Below are positions 1-8,559 of a DNA stretch of 64,000 nucleotides, piece after piece. Within the stretch, counting starts at the first letter, position 1. Every line of letters starts with the position of its first letter. Source of the stretch: Erwinia sp. S63. GTDB taxonomy: Bacteria; Pseudomonadota; Gammaproteobacteria; Enterobacterales; Enterobacteriaceae. A program made the translations under genes and the position numbers. Location of the stretch: NCBI RefSeq assembly GCF_016625195.1, contig NZ_JACVUP010000004.1:186001-250000 (forward strand), in the 5' to 3' direction. The notes beneath the pieces were generated by a model. The model did not search any database. It was not told the origin of the DNA and saw nothing but the letters and a program-made list of their open reading frames with translations.

Positions 1-10
1 GCCCCTCTGA

Positions 11-33
11 TATGCATTAATTAAAAATGCATA
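11..33. promoter_or_regulatory. Inverted repeat upstream of the S-compound operon
   Basis: TATGCAT and ATGCATA form a perfect 7-bp inverted repeat with a 9-nt AT-rich spacer, about 80 bp before the first gene of the operon. The position suits a regulator site; the related B. subtilis ytmI operon is controlled by a LysR protein. No regulator gene lies inside the window on this side, so the assignment is weak. Confidence 0.3.
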
Positions 34-112
34 CGACAATAATATGTTTTACCCATTACCCGCCGCCATCACACACTGCTCGCCATCATCATTGAGGAAA
101 AGGATTTGGCGT

Positions 113-1108
113 ATGTCATATCGACTGAGCTTGTTAGATAAATCGCCGATTGCCGATGGAGAGAGCGCTTCGCATGCCCTGCATCGCACATTACAGCTGG
201 CGCAGCAGGCTGAGGCCTGGGGCTATCACCGCTTCTGGCTGGCAGAGCATCACAACACTGACCGTCTGGCGAGCCCCTCTCCTGAATTGCTGATCGCCTG
301 GATCATTGGGCAGACGCAGCATATTCGCGTCGGATCTGGTGGCGTGATGTTGCAACACTACAGTCCTTATAAAGTCGCTGAAAACTTCAACCTGTTAGCC
401 TCGCTCGCGCCGGGCCGTATCGATCTCGGTGTGGGTAAAGCGCCAGGCGGTTTACCGCTCTCCACCCGCGCTTTACAGCAGGGCATCCATCAGGATGAAA
501 AGGGCAGCTTTCCTGAACAGCTTTCACTGCTGGATAGCTGGCTGGATGTTCCGCCGGTGGGCGATGAAGAGATCCTGCGCGCCACGCCGCAGCCGCCACG
601 TCCGGCTAACCGATTCCTGCTGGGTGCCAGCGAGCAAAGTGCCAGACTGGCAGCAGAACTGGGCTGGCAGCTGGTATTTGCTGCACATCACAATGGCGAT
701 CCGCTGTTGATGGAGCAGGTTTTGAACAGCTATCGCCAATACAGCAACGGCAAGCAGGCGCTGGTGGCCGTGCAGGTGGTGGTCGCTGATTCCCCGGCGG
801 AGGCTGATTTGCTGGTGGATAACCTGCGCGTCTATCACGTCAGTGTGAAAGATGGCCCAAGCGTCAACGTGGGCAGCGTTGAGCAAGCTGAACGTTACGT
901 GAGACAGGGCGGTTATACCGACTATGTCATTGAGCCGCGCACGCCATCGTTGCTAAAAGGCACTGCCGCGCAGGTACACGCCAAACTGGACGCCTTGCAT
1001 CAGAATTTCGGCATTGAGGAGTTCGTGATTGATACTCCGATCGCTGAGGAGCAGGCGCGAGTGAAATCTCTCGAACTGCTGGCAACGCATCGACTGGTTG
1101 CGGCGTAA
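113..1108 (+). CDS. LLM-class flavin-dependent oxidoreductase, MsnO8-like
   Basis: A luciferase-like FMN-dependent monooxygenase of 331 aa. The sequence has the family's opening strand (SYRLSLLDKSPI), the WLAEHHN segment and the GRIDLGVGKAPGG segment seen in the MsnO8 subgroup. The start is placed at the ATG preceded by GAGGAAAAG; an in-frame ATG at 44 has no ribosome site. It is the first gene of an eight-gene operon that also holds a second, NtaA-type flavin monooxygenase. In B. subtilis the equivalent gene is cmoO (ytmO) of the S-alkylcysteine operon. The reduced flavin must come from elsewhere because no flavin reductase is in this operon. The exact substrate is inferred from context only. 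Confidence 0.85.
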   Translation: MSYRLSLLDKSPIADGESASHALHRTLQLAQQAEAWGYHRFWLAEHHNTDRLASPSPELLIAWIIGQTQHIRVGSGGVMLQHYSPYKVAENFNLLASLAPGRIDLGVGKAPGGLPLSTRALQQGIHQDEKGSFPEQLSLLDSWLDVPPVGDEEILRATPQPPRPANRFLLGASEQSARLAAELGWQLVFAAHHNGDPLLMEQVLNSYRQYSNGKQALVAVQVVVADSPAEADLLVDNLRVYHVSVKDGPSVNVGSVEQAERYVRQGGYTDYVIEPRTPSLLKGTAAQVHAKLDALHQNFGIEEFVIDTPIAEEQARVKSLELLATHRLVAA

Positions 1109-1121
1109 TTCGGAGATAACC

Positions 1122-2258
1122 ATGACTCACACAAGCGAACAGCAACTGATTGACTGGCGACGCGAGCTGCATAGCTGGCCTGAGCTGTCTGGACATGAAG
1201 TGGAAACCACAGCGCGTTTGCGCCGCTGGCTACAGGACGCTGGCTTGCGGTTGCTCGATTATCCACTGGAAACCGGTCTGGTGGTGGAAGTGGGTCAGGG
1301 TGAAACGCTGATCGCGTTGCGAGCTGATATTGATGCCCTGCCGATTCATGAAGCCACTGGCCTCGCCTACCGCTCGCGTAATGCGGGTGTGATGCACGCC
1401 TGCGGCCATGATGTGCACAGCGCGGTGATGCTGGGCGCGGCGCTGCAACTGCATGCGCTGGAAGATCAACTGCCGGGACGCATCCGTATTCTGTTCCAGC
1501 CAGCCGAAGAAAATGCCACTGGGGCGCGCAAGTTTATCCATGCTGGCGTGTTGCAAGATGTGCAGGCGATCTTTGGTATGCACAACGAACCAGGCTTACC
1601 GACGGGTGCCTTCGCCACGCGCGGCGGGGCGTTTTATGCCAATGCCGATAAGTTTGTGGTGCGCGTCGCCAGCCCTGAACAGGGCGTGGATGCCATTCTC
1701 GTGTCCAGCCAGATCATTCAGGCGCTGCAATCACTCACCAGCCGCAGTTTTAACACCCTGGATAGCCTGGTGTTGAGCGTGACGCGCATCGATGCCGGTC
1801 AATCTGGCAACACTTTACCGAGAGAAGCTGAGTTTGGCGGCACGGTGCGCACCCATGACAAGCAGGTGCGGGCGCAACTGGAACAGCGCGCGCGTCAGAT
1901 TGTCGAGCAGATTGCCGCGGCAAACGTTGCCACCGCGACCTTCAGCTGGCATCCGGGCCCGCCGGTACTAGAAAACGATGCACGCTGGGCGCAGTTTGCC
2001 AGTGAGATTGCACAGCAGGTGGGCTATCGAGTGCAAACCGCAGAGTTGCACCTCGGCGGCGAAGATTTTGCGTATTACTTACAGCAGGTACCTGGTGCGT
2101 TTGTCAGCATTGGCAGCGCCAGTGAATTTGGTCTGCATCACGGCGGCTTCAATCCCGACGAAGCACTGATCGCCCCTGCCGCGCACTATTTCACCCAACT
2201 GGCGCAGCAGGCCTTGCAGCACCTCAATGCACGATGTCGTGACGCCGTTCTGAGTTAG
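1122..2258 (+). CDS. M20-family amidohydrolase (N-acyl amino acid deacylase)
   Basis: A 378-aa zinc or cobalt amidohydrolase of the M20D / IAA-amino acid hydrolase type. Metal-binding HACGHD is at residues 92-97 and the catalytic PAEE segment at 127-130; ADIDALP lies at about 68-74. The C-terminal LGGEDFAYYLQ segment carries further metal ligands. The start follows CGGAGAT; an in-frame ATG at 1098 overlaps the previous gene and lacks a ribosome site. In S-substituted cysteine salvage (SndA/SndB of B. subtilis) this enzyme removes the N-acetyl group after oxidation. The acetyltransferase that would add that group is three genes downstream, which supports the same role here. Confidence 0.85.
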   Translation: MTHTSEQQLIDWRRELHSWPELSGHEVETTARLRRWLQDAGLRLLDYPLETGLVVEVGQGETLIALRADIDALPIHEATGLAYRSRNAGVMHACGHDVHSAVMLGAALQLHALEDQLPGRIRILFQPAEENATGARKFIHAGVLQDVQAIFGMHNEPGLPTGAFATRGGAFYANADKFVVRVASPEQGVDAILVSSQIIQALQSLTSRSFNTLDSLVLSVTRIDAGQSGNTLPREAEFGGTVRTHDKQVRAQLEQRARQIVEQIAAANVATATFSWHPGPPVLENDARWAQFASEIAQQVGYRVQTAELHLGGEDFAYYLQQVPGAFVSIGSASEFGLHHGGFNPDEALIAPAAHYFTQLAQQALQHLNARCRDAVLS

Positions 2259-2339
2259 CCCATTTAACCCAATATCCTCCGCTCTGCATGGCGACGAAAC
2301 CGTCGCCATCAGGCTATGCCATGGAAAAGAGAGAACACT

Positions 2340-3653
2340 ATGACTGCAAGACAACTGCGACTCGGCACCATTCTGCATGGCGCATCCGGCAATATGTCCG
2401 CCTGGCGTCATCCGGCGGCGCAGGCCAATGCCAGCATCAATTTTGACTATGCGAAGCATATTGCGCGCAAAGCGGAAGCCGGCAAGCTGGATTTTCTGTT
2501 TGTCGCCGACGGTTTGTTTATCAATGAAAAATCGATCCCTCATTTTCTCAACCGCTTTGAGCCGCTGACGCTGCTGTCGGCGCTGGCGGGAGTCACTGAG
2601 CATTTAGGATTGGTGGGTACGGTCTCCACTTCTTACAGCGAACCCTTCACGGTTGCACGCCAGTTTGCCAGCCTCGATCATCTCAGTGGCGGGCGTGCGG
2701 GCTGGAACGTTGTGACCTCGCCATTAGAAGGATCAGCCAAGAACTTTTCGCGCCAGCAGCACCCGGAGCACGCGCTGCGCTATCGCATCGCTGATGAGTA
2801 TTTGCAGGTGGTGAAAGGGCTGTGGGATTCGTGGGAAAGCGATGCTTTTGTGCGGAACAAAGAGAGCGGTCAGTTCTTCGATGCCGCTAAACTGCATACC
2901 CTCAATCACCACGGTGATTTCTTCCAGGTACAGGGACCACTGAACATCGAACGTACGCCGCAGGGACGTCCGATCGTGTTTCAGGCGGGTGCATCAGAGG
3001 ATGGTAAAAAGCTGGCAGCCCGTCACGCCGATGCCATTTTTACCCATCAGCCGACGCGCGAAGAGGCACAGGCTTTCTATAAAGATGTGAAAAAGCAGCT
3101 GGTGGCGAACGGACGTGAACCGCAGGATCTGCATATCTTCCAGGGCGTTGGCGTGATCGTTGGCGATGATGCCGAAGACGTCGAGCGTCAATATCAAACC
3201 ACTGCCGCATTGGTGTCTATCAAAGACGCTTTGAACTACCTCGGTCGCTTCTTCGATCACCACGACTTCTCGCAATACCCGCTTGATGAGCCTTTCCCGG
3301 ATATTGGCGATATCGGCCAAAACAGCTTCCGCAGCACCACCGATGAAATCAAACGTAAGGCGCAAGAGCACGGTCACACACTGCGTCAGGCCGCGCTGGA
3401 AGCGGCCACGCCGCGTCCGCTGTTCTTTGGCACGCCAGAAGAGGTGGCGGATGGCTTACAGCTGTGGTTTGAAACCGAGGCCACCGATGGCTTCATTATT
3501 CAGGGCGGCACGCCGGATACCTTCGAACGCTTTGTCGATCGCGTCATCCCCCTCTTGCAAGCGCGCGGTCTGACCCGCAGCGAATATCCTGGCACCACGC
3601 TGCGTGCCAGCTTCGGTCTGAAAGACCCGGTTAATCAGTTCACACAACAATAA
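2340..3653 (+). CDS. NtaA/SnaA/DszA-family FMN-dependent monooxygenase
   Basis: A 437-aa LLM-class monooxygenase. The N-terminus ([16 protein letters not shown]) and the [13 protein letters not shown] segment are hallmarks of the nitrilotriacetate monooxygenase group, which also includes YtnJ (CmoJ) and YxeK of B. subtilis. Those enzymes oxidise N-acetylated S-alkyl or S-succino cysteine to release the sulfur. The start is the ATG after AAAGAGAGAAC; an ATG at 2316 is in frame but has no Shine-Dalgarno. Its place between a deacylase and an amino acid importer with a GNAT gene fits that role. Substrate specificity cannot be read from the sequence. Confidence 0.87.
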   Translation: MTARQLRLGTILHGASGNMSAWRHPAAQANASINFDYAKHIARKAEAGKLDFLFVADGLFINEKSIPHFLNRFEPLTLLSALAGVTEHLGLVGTVSTSYSEPFTVARQFASLDHLSGGRAGWNVVTSPLEGSAKNFSRQQHPEHALRYRIADEYLQVVKGLWDSWESDAFVRNKESGQFFDAAKLHTLNHHGDFFQVQGPLNIERTPQGRPIVFQAGASEDGKKLAARHADAIFTHQPTREEAQAFYKDVKKQLVANGREPQDLHIFQGVGVIVGDDAEDVERQYQTTAALVSIKDALNYLGRFFDHHDFSQYPLDEPFPDIGDIGQNSFRSTTDEIKRKAQEHGHTLRQAALEAATPRPLFFGTPEEVADGLQLWFETEATDGFIIQGGTPDTFERFVDRVIPLLQARGLTRSEYPGTTLRASFGLKDPVNQFTQQ

Positions 3654-3672
3654 ATTAAAGAGAAAACACGCT

Positions 3673-4605
3673 ATGCAGAAAAAATCCCTTATTGCGCTGA
3701 TGTTGCTGAGTTTAAGCAGTGCGGCTATGGCTGAAGAAGTGGCGGTGAACGGTCAGCAGATCAGCATCGAAGCCAATAAAACACCGGTGAACACCGCGGC
3801 AAATCCCGCTGCGGTGGCGCAAATTCCGGCCGGACATAGGTTTGCCGTGCCGGGCTCATTTACCGTGGCAGTGGCTGCACTGAATTCCCCGCCATTAACC
3901 GTATTTAGCGATGACAACAAAACCTTGCTCGGCAGTGAAGTGGATATCGCCCGCCTGGTGGCCGACAGCCTGGGACTAAAACTCAATGTGGTTCCGACTT
4001 CGTGGGAAGACTGGCCGCTGGGCGTGGCTTCCGGCAAATATGATGCGGCCATTACTAACGTCACCGTGACCAAAGAGCGTAAAGAGCGCTTTGATTTCGC
4101 TACCTATCGCAAAGATTCCCTGGGTTTCTACGTGAAATCCAGCAGCCAGATTAAATCATTAAACAAAGCTGAAGACATCGCCGGGCTGCGCATCATTGTG
4201 GGTTCCGGCACTAACCAGGAAGCGATCCTCTTGGCGTGGGACAAAGAGAATCAGGCGAAAGGACTGAAGCCTTTCACCCCGGTTTACACCAAAGATGATG
4301 CTGCGCAAACGCTGGCACTGCAGGCGGGCCGCGCGGATGCCTATTTCGGTCCCAATGTGATTGGCGCATGGAAAGCCGCGTTAACTCATCAAACCAAACT
4401 GGTGGGCAGCGTGGATGGAGGTTGGCCGAAAGCGGCACACATCGCGGTGACGGTAAAAAAAGACAACGGTCTGGTACAACCGATTAACACCGCGCTCAAC
4501 GGCGTGATCAAAAGCGGTGACTACGACAAGGTGCTGAACCGTTGGGGTGAAGGCGTGGAGCGTCTGGATCGCTCTGAAATCAACCCGGCCGGTCTTGGCG
4601 ACTAA
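3673..4605 (+). CDS. Amino acid ABC transporter substrate-binding protein (first copy)
   Basis: A 310-aa periplasmic binding protein of family 3 (SBP_bac_3). The Sec signal peptide is residues 1-20 (AMA-E cleavage). Typical family features follow: a GSEVDIARLVADSLGL lobe, EDWPLGVASGKYDAAITNVTVTKERKERFDFATY, and GSGTNQE. It shares long blocks with the product at 6835-7740, including an unusual insert just after the signal peptide (NPAAVAQIPAGHRFAVPG against NPQAIAKIPAGFHFVTPG), so the two are paralogues. The likely ligand is a cystine-like or S-substituted cysteine amino acid, inferred from the neighbouring enzymes. Confidence 0.9.
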   Translation: MQKKSLIALMLLSLSSAAMAEEVAVNGQQISIEANKTPVNTAANPAAVAQIPAGHRFAVPGSFTVAVAALNSPPLTVFSDDNKTLLGSEVDIARLVADSLGLKLNVVPTSWEDWPLGVASGKYDAAITNVTVTKERKERFDFATYRKDSLGFYVKSSSQIKSLNKAEDIAGLRIIVGSGTNQEAILLAWDKENQAKGLKPFTPVYTKDDAAQTLALQAGRADAYFGPNVIGAWKAALTHQTKLVGSVDGGWPKAAHIAVTVKKDNGLVQPINTALNGVIKSGDYDKVLNRWGEGVERLDRSEINPAGLGD

Positions 4606-4614
4606 GGAGACTGC

Positions 4615-5127
4615 ATGAGCCAGCAATTTTTCCGCGAAGTGCATCCTGAAGCCGCTGAGTTGCAGCCGATTATCACCGGTCTGTTTGGCGAGTATGCGGC
4701 ACGTTACGGCGATTTCTTCAAAAGCTCCAACGAGGTGGAATTAACCGAGTGGTACTTGCCGCCGCGTGGGCTGTTTATCGTGCTGGAGCGTGACGGCGAG
4801 ATCATCGCCATGGGCGCCTATAAACCTTATGACGACGTAACCGCGGAATTTAAACGCATCTGGACGCGTAGCGATCTGCGCCGTCAGGGATTGGCGCTGC
4901 TGATTTTGCAGGAGCTTGAACGGCGTGCGTTGCGCGCGGGTTATCAGCGCGTGTTTCTGACCACCGGATTTCGTCAGCCGGAAGCTGTGCAGCTGTATAT
5001 CGGCCACGGTTATCAGCCGCAGTTTGCGCTACTCGAAGATATGGAAATCTACAGTCGGCCACCTCATGACGGACGTTTACGCTTCCTCAAGGTGATTGAT
5101 GTGCACAGCGTGGCGCAGGCCAGCTAA
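4615..5127 (+). CDS. GNAT-family N-acetyltransferase
   Basis: A 170-aa acetyl-CoA-dependent acetyltransferase. The acetyl-CoA loop is visible as RSDLRRQGLALLIL (about residues 83-96). The C-terminal FLTTGFRQPEAVQLYIGHGYQP matches the GNAT motif B region. It starts 9 nt after the binding protein with AAGGAG as ribosome site. In the B. subtilis salvage operons a GNAT (SnaA/YtmI or SnaB/YxeL) N-acetylates S-alkyl or S-succino cysteine before monooxygenation; the gene set here makes the same function likely. Confidence 0.85.
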   Translation: MSQQFFREVHPEAAELQPIITGLFGEYAARYGDFFKSSNEVELTEWYLPPRGLFIVLERDGEIIAMGAYKPYDDVTAEFKRIWTRSDLRRQGLALLILQELERRALRAGYQRVFLTTGFRQPEAVQLYIGHGYQPQFALLEDMEIYSRPPHDGRLRFLKVIDVHSVAQAS

Positions 5128-5136
5128 GGAGTCGAG

Positions 5137-6057
5137 ATGAGTCAGGAAAAACATTTAACCGTGGTGCCCGCACGCTATCCGGGGCGGATCATCGGGGCGT
5201 TTGTTGCGCTGTTTATTCTCGCCAGCGTGATTGATTCGGTGGCCTTTAATCCCCGTTGGGAGTGGAGCGTATTTGCCCGCTGGTTCTTTGATCCGGTGAT
5301 TCTCACTGGGCTGGGGCAAACGCTGTTGCTGACGTTGTTCGGCACGGTACTAAGCCTGTTTTTTGGCGGCCTGCTGGCACTGGCGCGACTCTCTTCCTCA
5401 TGGTTATTGAGCACGCTGGCGTTTGGCTACATCTGGCTATTTCGCTCGCTGCCGCTGATTGTAGTGCTGATCATTCTGTATAACTTCTCCTACCTGTACG
5501 ACACGCTGTCGCTCGGCGTGCCTTTCACGGCACTGTCGTGGGGGCATTTCCAGACCATCAATGTGCTGGGGCAGTTCCCGGCAGCGGTGATTGGATTGAC
5601 GCTGGTGCAGAGTGCCTACAGTGCGGAGATTATTCGTGGCGGCTTTTTGGGTGTCGATCACGGTCAGTTTGAGGCGGCATCGGCGCTGGGGTTATCATCG
5701 TCCCGTCGTACCTTCCGCATCATTCTGCCGCAGGCATTGCGCGCCATTATTCCCACCACCTTTAACGAAATCATCAGCCTCGCCAAAGGGACTTCCATGG
5801 TGTACGTGCTGGCGATGCCTGAACTGTTTTACACCATCCAGATGATCTACAACCGCACGCAGCAGGTGATCCCGCTGTTAATGGTGGGTGCGGCCTGGTA
5901 TCTGATTATCACCACCGTATTGTCACTGCTGCAGCACAGCGTTGAACGTTGGCTGGCCCGCAGCGTAACGCGTGAACCGCAACCGTCGCGCTGGCGTCAA
6001 TGGCGCAATCGCTCTGCTACCGCCAATGAGGAGCTTTCCCATGTCCGAAGCCATTGA
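5137..6057 (+). CDS. Amino acid ABC transporter permease (HisM/GlnP type)
   Basis: A 306-aa inner-membrane permease with about five or six membrane segments, the first at roughly residues 20-38. The coupling loop [33 protein letters not shown] is typical of polar amino acid permeases. It is longer than usual at the C-terminus, ending in a basic cytoplasmic tail. The next gene starts inside its last 17 bp, so the two are probably translated together. Only one permease gene is present, so it probably acts as a homodimer. Confidence 0.9.
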   Translation: MSQEKHLTVVPARYPGRIIGAFVALFILASVIDSVAFNPRWEWSVFARWFFDPVILTGLGQTLLLTLFGTVLSLFFGGLLALARLSSSWLLSTLAFGYIWLFRSLPLIVVLIILYNFSYLYDTLSLGVPFTALSWGHFQTINVLGQFPAAVIGLTLVQSAYSAEIIRGGFLGVDHGQFEAASALGLSSSRRTFRIILPQALRAIIPTTFNEIISLAKGTSMVYVLAMPELFYTIQMIYNRTQQVIPLLMVGAAWYLIITTVLSLLQHSVERWLARSVTREPQPSRWRQWRNRSATANEELSHVRSH

Positions 6058-6835
6058 TTATCGCAATTTGCATACTACCGGCGCCATCAGCATTACCGGC
6101 GTCAGCAAGTCATTTGGTAAACACAAAGCGCTGGATGACGTCTCGCTGGAGCTGGAACCTGGCTCGGTTACGGTGATTCTTGGCCCGTCGGGATCAGGGA
6201 AATCCACGCTGCTACGCACCATTAATCATCTGGAGCGCGTGGACGAAGGTTTTATTCAAATCGACGGTGATTACATCGGTTATCAACGTCGTGGTGACAA
6301 GTTGTATGAGCTGAAAGAGAAGGCGATTTTGCGCCAGCGCATCAATGTCGGTTACGTGTTTCAGAACTTCAATTTGTTTCCCCATCTGACGGTACTGGAT
6401 AACCTGATTGAAGCACCGATTGCCCATCGTCAATTGTCACGACGCGAGGCGATTGAGCGTGCGGGAGAATTGCTTGATATCGTGGGATTGCGGCATAAAG
6501 CCGATGCCTGGCCGCGCCATCTTTCAGGTGGCCAACAGCAGCGCATTGCGATTGCACGCGCGTTAATGCTGAATCCACGCGTGATGCTGTTTGATGAACC
6601 GACCTCGGCGCTCGACCCTGAGTTGGTGGGTGAGGTGCTGGACGTGATTAAGAAGCTGGCACGATCCGGCACCACCCTGGTGATTGTGACGCACGAGATT
6701 GGCTTTGCGCGCGAAGTGGCGGACCAGGTGGTGTTTATGGTTGATGGCCGCATCGTCGAGCAGGGCAGTACGCACCAGGTGCTGAACCAACCGCGTCATG
6801 AGCGTACGAAACGATTTTTGGCGCGGGTGCTGTAA
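6041..6835 (+). CDS. Amino acid ABC transporter ATP-binding protein
   Basis: A 264-aa ATPase of the polar amino acid importer. Walker [10 protein letters not shown], the [17 protein letters not shown]-loop, the LSGGQQQR signature, Walker [15 protein letters not shown] and the H-loop VTHE are all intact. The start is the ATG after GAGGAGC, inside the end of the permease gene; the longer in-frame reading from 5972 would overlap it much further. The stop and the next start share the bases TAATG. The importer feeds the monooxygenase and deacylase encoded upstream. Confidence 0.92.
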   Translation: MSEAIDYRNLHTTGAISITGVSKSFGKHKALDDVSLELEPGSVTVILGPSGSGKSTLLRTINHLERVDEGFIQIDGDYIGYQRRGDKLYELKEKAILRQRINVGYVFQNFNLFPHLTVLDNLIEAPIAHRQLSRREAIERAGELLDIVGLRHKADAWPRHLSGGQQQRIAIARALMLNPRVMLFDEPTSALDPELVGEVLDVIKKLARSGTTLVIVTHEIGFAREVADQVVFMVDGRIVEQGSTHQVLNQPRHERTKRFLARVL

Positions 6836-7740
6836 TGGAAAGAGTGATAGTCAGCGCGCTGGCCGCATGGTTGTTCAGCTCGCCACTGTTGGCAGCAGAA
6901 CCACTGAATGCAAAAAACAATGAAACGCCAATCCACATTCCGGCTAACCCGCAAGCCATCGCCAAAATTCCGGCCGGATTTCATTTTGTGACGCCGGGAT
7001 ATTTGACGGTGGCGACTTCCGCATCCAATTCACCGCCGATTGGCTTGTGGGCATCAGACAATAAAACGCTGATTGGTAGCGACCCTGATTTCGCCCGGCT
7101 GCTGGCCGACAGTTTGGGGTTGAAGTTGAAACTGGTGCCTGCCGCCTGGGAAGACTGGCCATTGGGCCTCACCGCCGGACGATATGATGTGGCGATGTTT
7201 AATATCGCGGTGACGGAAGAACGGAAAAAGAAGTTCGATTTCGCGACTTACCGCGCGGATAACCATGCGTTTGCCGTGAAAACGGACAGTGCAATCACGG
7301 CGATCAAAGGGCGCGAGGATGTGGCAGGTAAACGCATCATTGTCGGTTCCGGTACCAATCAGGAGAAAATTTTGCTGAGTTGGGATGCGAAAAACCGTGC
7401 ACAGGGGTTGGCTCCGGTTCAGCCGATATATCTCAACGATGATGCTTCAGCGACGCTGGCGTTGCTCTCTGGGCGCGCGGATGCTTCTTTTGGCCCACAA
7501 GCCATGGCGGCATGGAAAGTGGTGTCACGCGGTCAAACCAAAATCGTCGGTCACGGTCCGTTCCGCGCCTGGGTGGCAGTAACCACCAAAAAAGGCAATG
7601 GTCTGGATGTGGCGTTACAGCAGGCGATCAATGGGGCGATTACCAGCGGACAATATCAACAGGTACTGGCACGCTGGGGAGAACAGGAGGAGGGCGTGGA
7701 GGCGTCACAGGTCAATCCGCCTGGGATTGTTTATCAATAA
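6835..7740 (+). CDS. Amino acid ABC transporter substrate-binding protein (second copy)
   Basis: A 301-aa family 3 binding protein with a signal peptide (VIVSALAAWLFSSPLLA-A). It is a diverged paralogue of the product of 3673-4605, with matching EDWPLG, TEERKKKFDFATY and GSGTNQEK blocks. Two binding proteins sharing one permease and ATPase resembles TcyJ and TcyK in B. subtilis, where both serve one cystine and S-compound importer. It is the last gene of the operon and is followed by a strong terminator. Confidence 0.9.
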   Translation: MERVIVSALAAWLFSSPLLAAEPLNAKNNETPIHIPANPQAIAKIPAGFHFVTPGYLTVATSASNSPPIGLWASDNKTLIGSDPDFARLLADSLGLKLKLVPAAWEDWPLGLTAGRYDVAMFNIAVTEERKKKFDFATYRADNHAFAVKTDSAITAIKGREDVAGKRIIVGSGTNQEKILLSWDAKNRAQGLAPVQPIYLNDDASATLALLSGRADASFGPQAMAAWKVVSRGQTKIVGHGPFRAWVAVTTKKGNGLDVALQQAINGAITSGQYQQVLARWGEQEEGVEASQVNPPGIVYQ

Positions 7741-7763
7741 ATGATTTTTTTGTTAATTGAGAG

Positions 7764-7800
7764 AAAACTCACAGCTTGATTGTTGTGAGTTTTTTCTTTT
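7764..7800 (+). terminator. Rho-independent terminator of the S-compound operon
   Basis: AAAACTCACA and TGTGAGTTTT form a perfect 10-bp stem with a 10-nt loop, followed by a T-rich run (TTTTCTTTT). It lies 23 bp after the stop of the second binding protein. Confidence 0.88.
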
Positions 7801-8181
7801 CAGCGTTGTTGTGAACTTATTCATCCTTTTATTTATTTTTCGCATGAATTAAACGGTAAATGTCGATTTTTGATCGTTAAATAAGCTCGCCTTAAATTTA
7901 ATTAATCGCTTCAGATGGTTTTTTTATCTTCTCTTACAAGGATCGGTATTGTTTAGCCTGTCGGTAAAGTGTCATATTGGCATTTCCAGAGGGAATGTGA
8001 GGTTGAAAAAGAGTAAAAAAGGATTTTGAACGGGTCTGGCTTAACCTGCATTACCCAATCAACGCATAATGAGATTGGGAATAACATGTTAGTTGAAAAT
8101 ATAAGAGGTCAACTTAATATCTGCCACGCGCAATCCCTACAGTGCAGAGAAATTAAGCGGCCGAGATTGGGAGGCGTTTTC
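7801..8181. other. Intergenic stretch, AT-rich
   Basis: No convincing gene is seen. An open frame continuous with the next gene begins at 8026, but it has no ribosome site and the 52 extra residues look unlike the coiled-coil protein that follows. The region is AT-rich up to about 8000 and probably carries the promoter of the next gene. Confidence 0.5.
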
Positions 8182-8514
8182 ATGGAGTCAAGAGTCAGGA
8201 AACTGGAAGAGTCGGTTGCCATCATCGCTACAGATGTTGCCGTTATTAAATCGAATTACGCCACTAAACAGGACATGGCTGGAGTCAGGACTGAAATCGT
8301 TGAGGTCAAATTAGAAATAGCAGAATTACGGACGGAGGTTCGTGAAGTGAAAGCCGATGTTGCGTCCATAAAGGAGAATTACGCGACCAAAGCGGATGTA
8401 CTGGCGATCAGAGGCGATCTGTATCAGGCACTGAACAAACAAACCAAATGGATGGTTTCAATGCAACTCGTCACGTTAGGACTGGCGTTAACGATCGCCA
8501 AAGCGATATTTTAA
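8182..8514 (+). CDS. Small coiled-coil protein with C-terminal membrane anchor
   Basis: A 110-aa protein of unknown function. Residues 1-80 are a heptad-rich helix. It contains two copies of a 21-residue block (19-39 and 60-80) sharing IK-NYATK-D, spaced 41 residues apart. Residues 90-110 are hydrophobic and would form a single membrane anchor at the very C-terminus. The start follows GGGAGG. Similar small proteins, with a coiled coil followed by a terminal helix, are found in phage XhlA-type families and as chromosomal genes; the identity here is open. It stands alone, before a convergent EAL gene. Confidence 0.65.
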   Translation: MESRVRKLEESVAIIATDVAVIKSNYATKQDMAGVRTEIVEVKLEIAELRTEVREVKADVASIKENYATKADVLAIRGDLYQALNKQTKWMVSMQLVTLGLALTIAKAIF

Positions 8515-8559
8515 TCCTTTGCACATTGGCGGCTCAGTCGCCGCCATGGCAAAAGTCTC

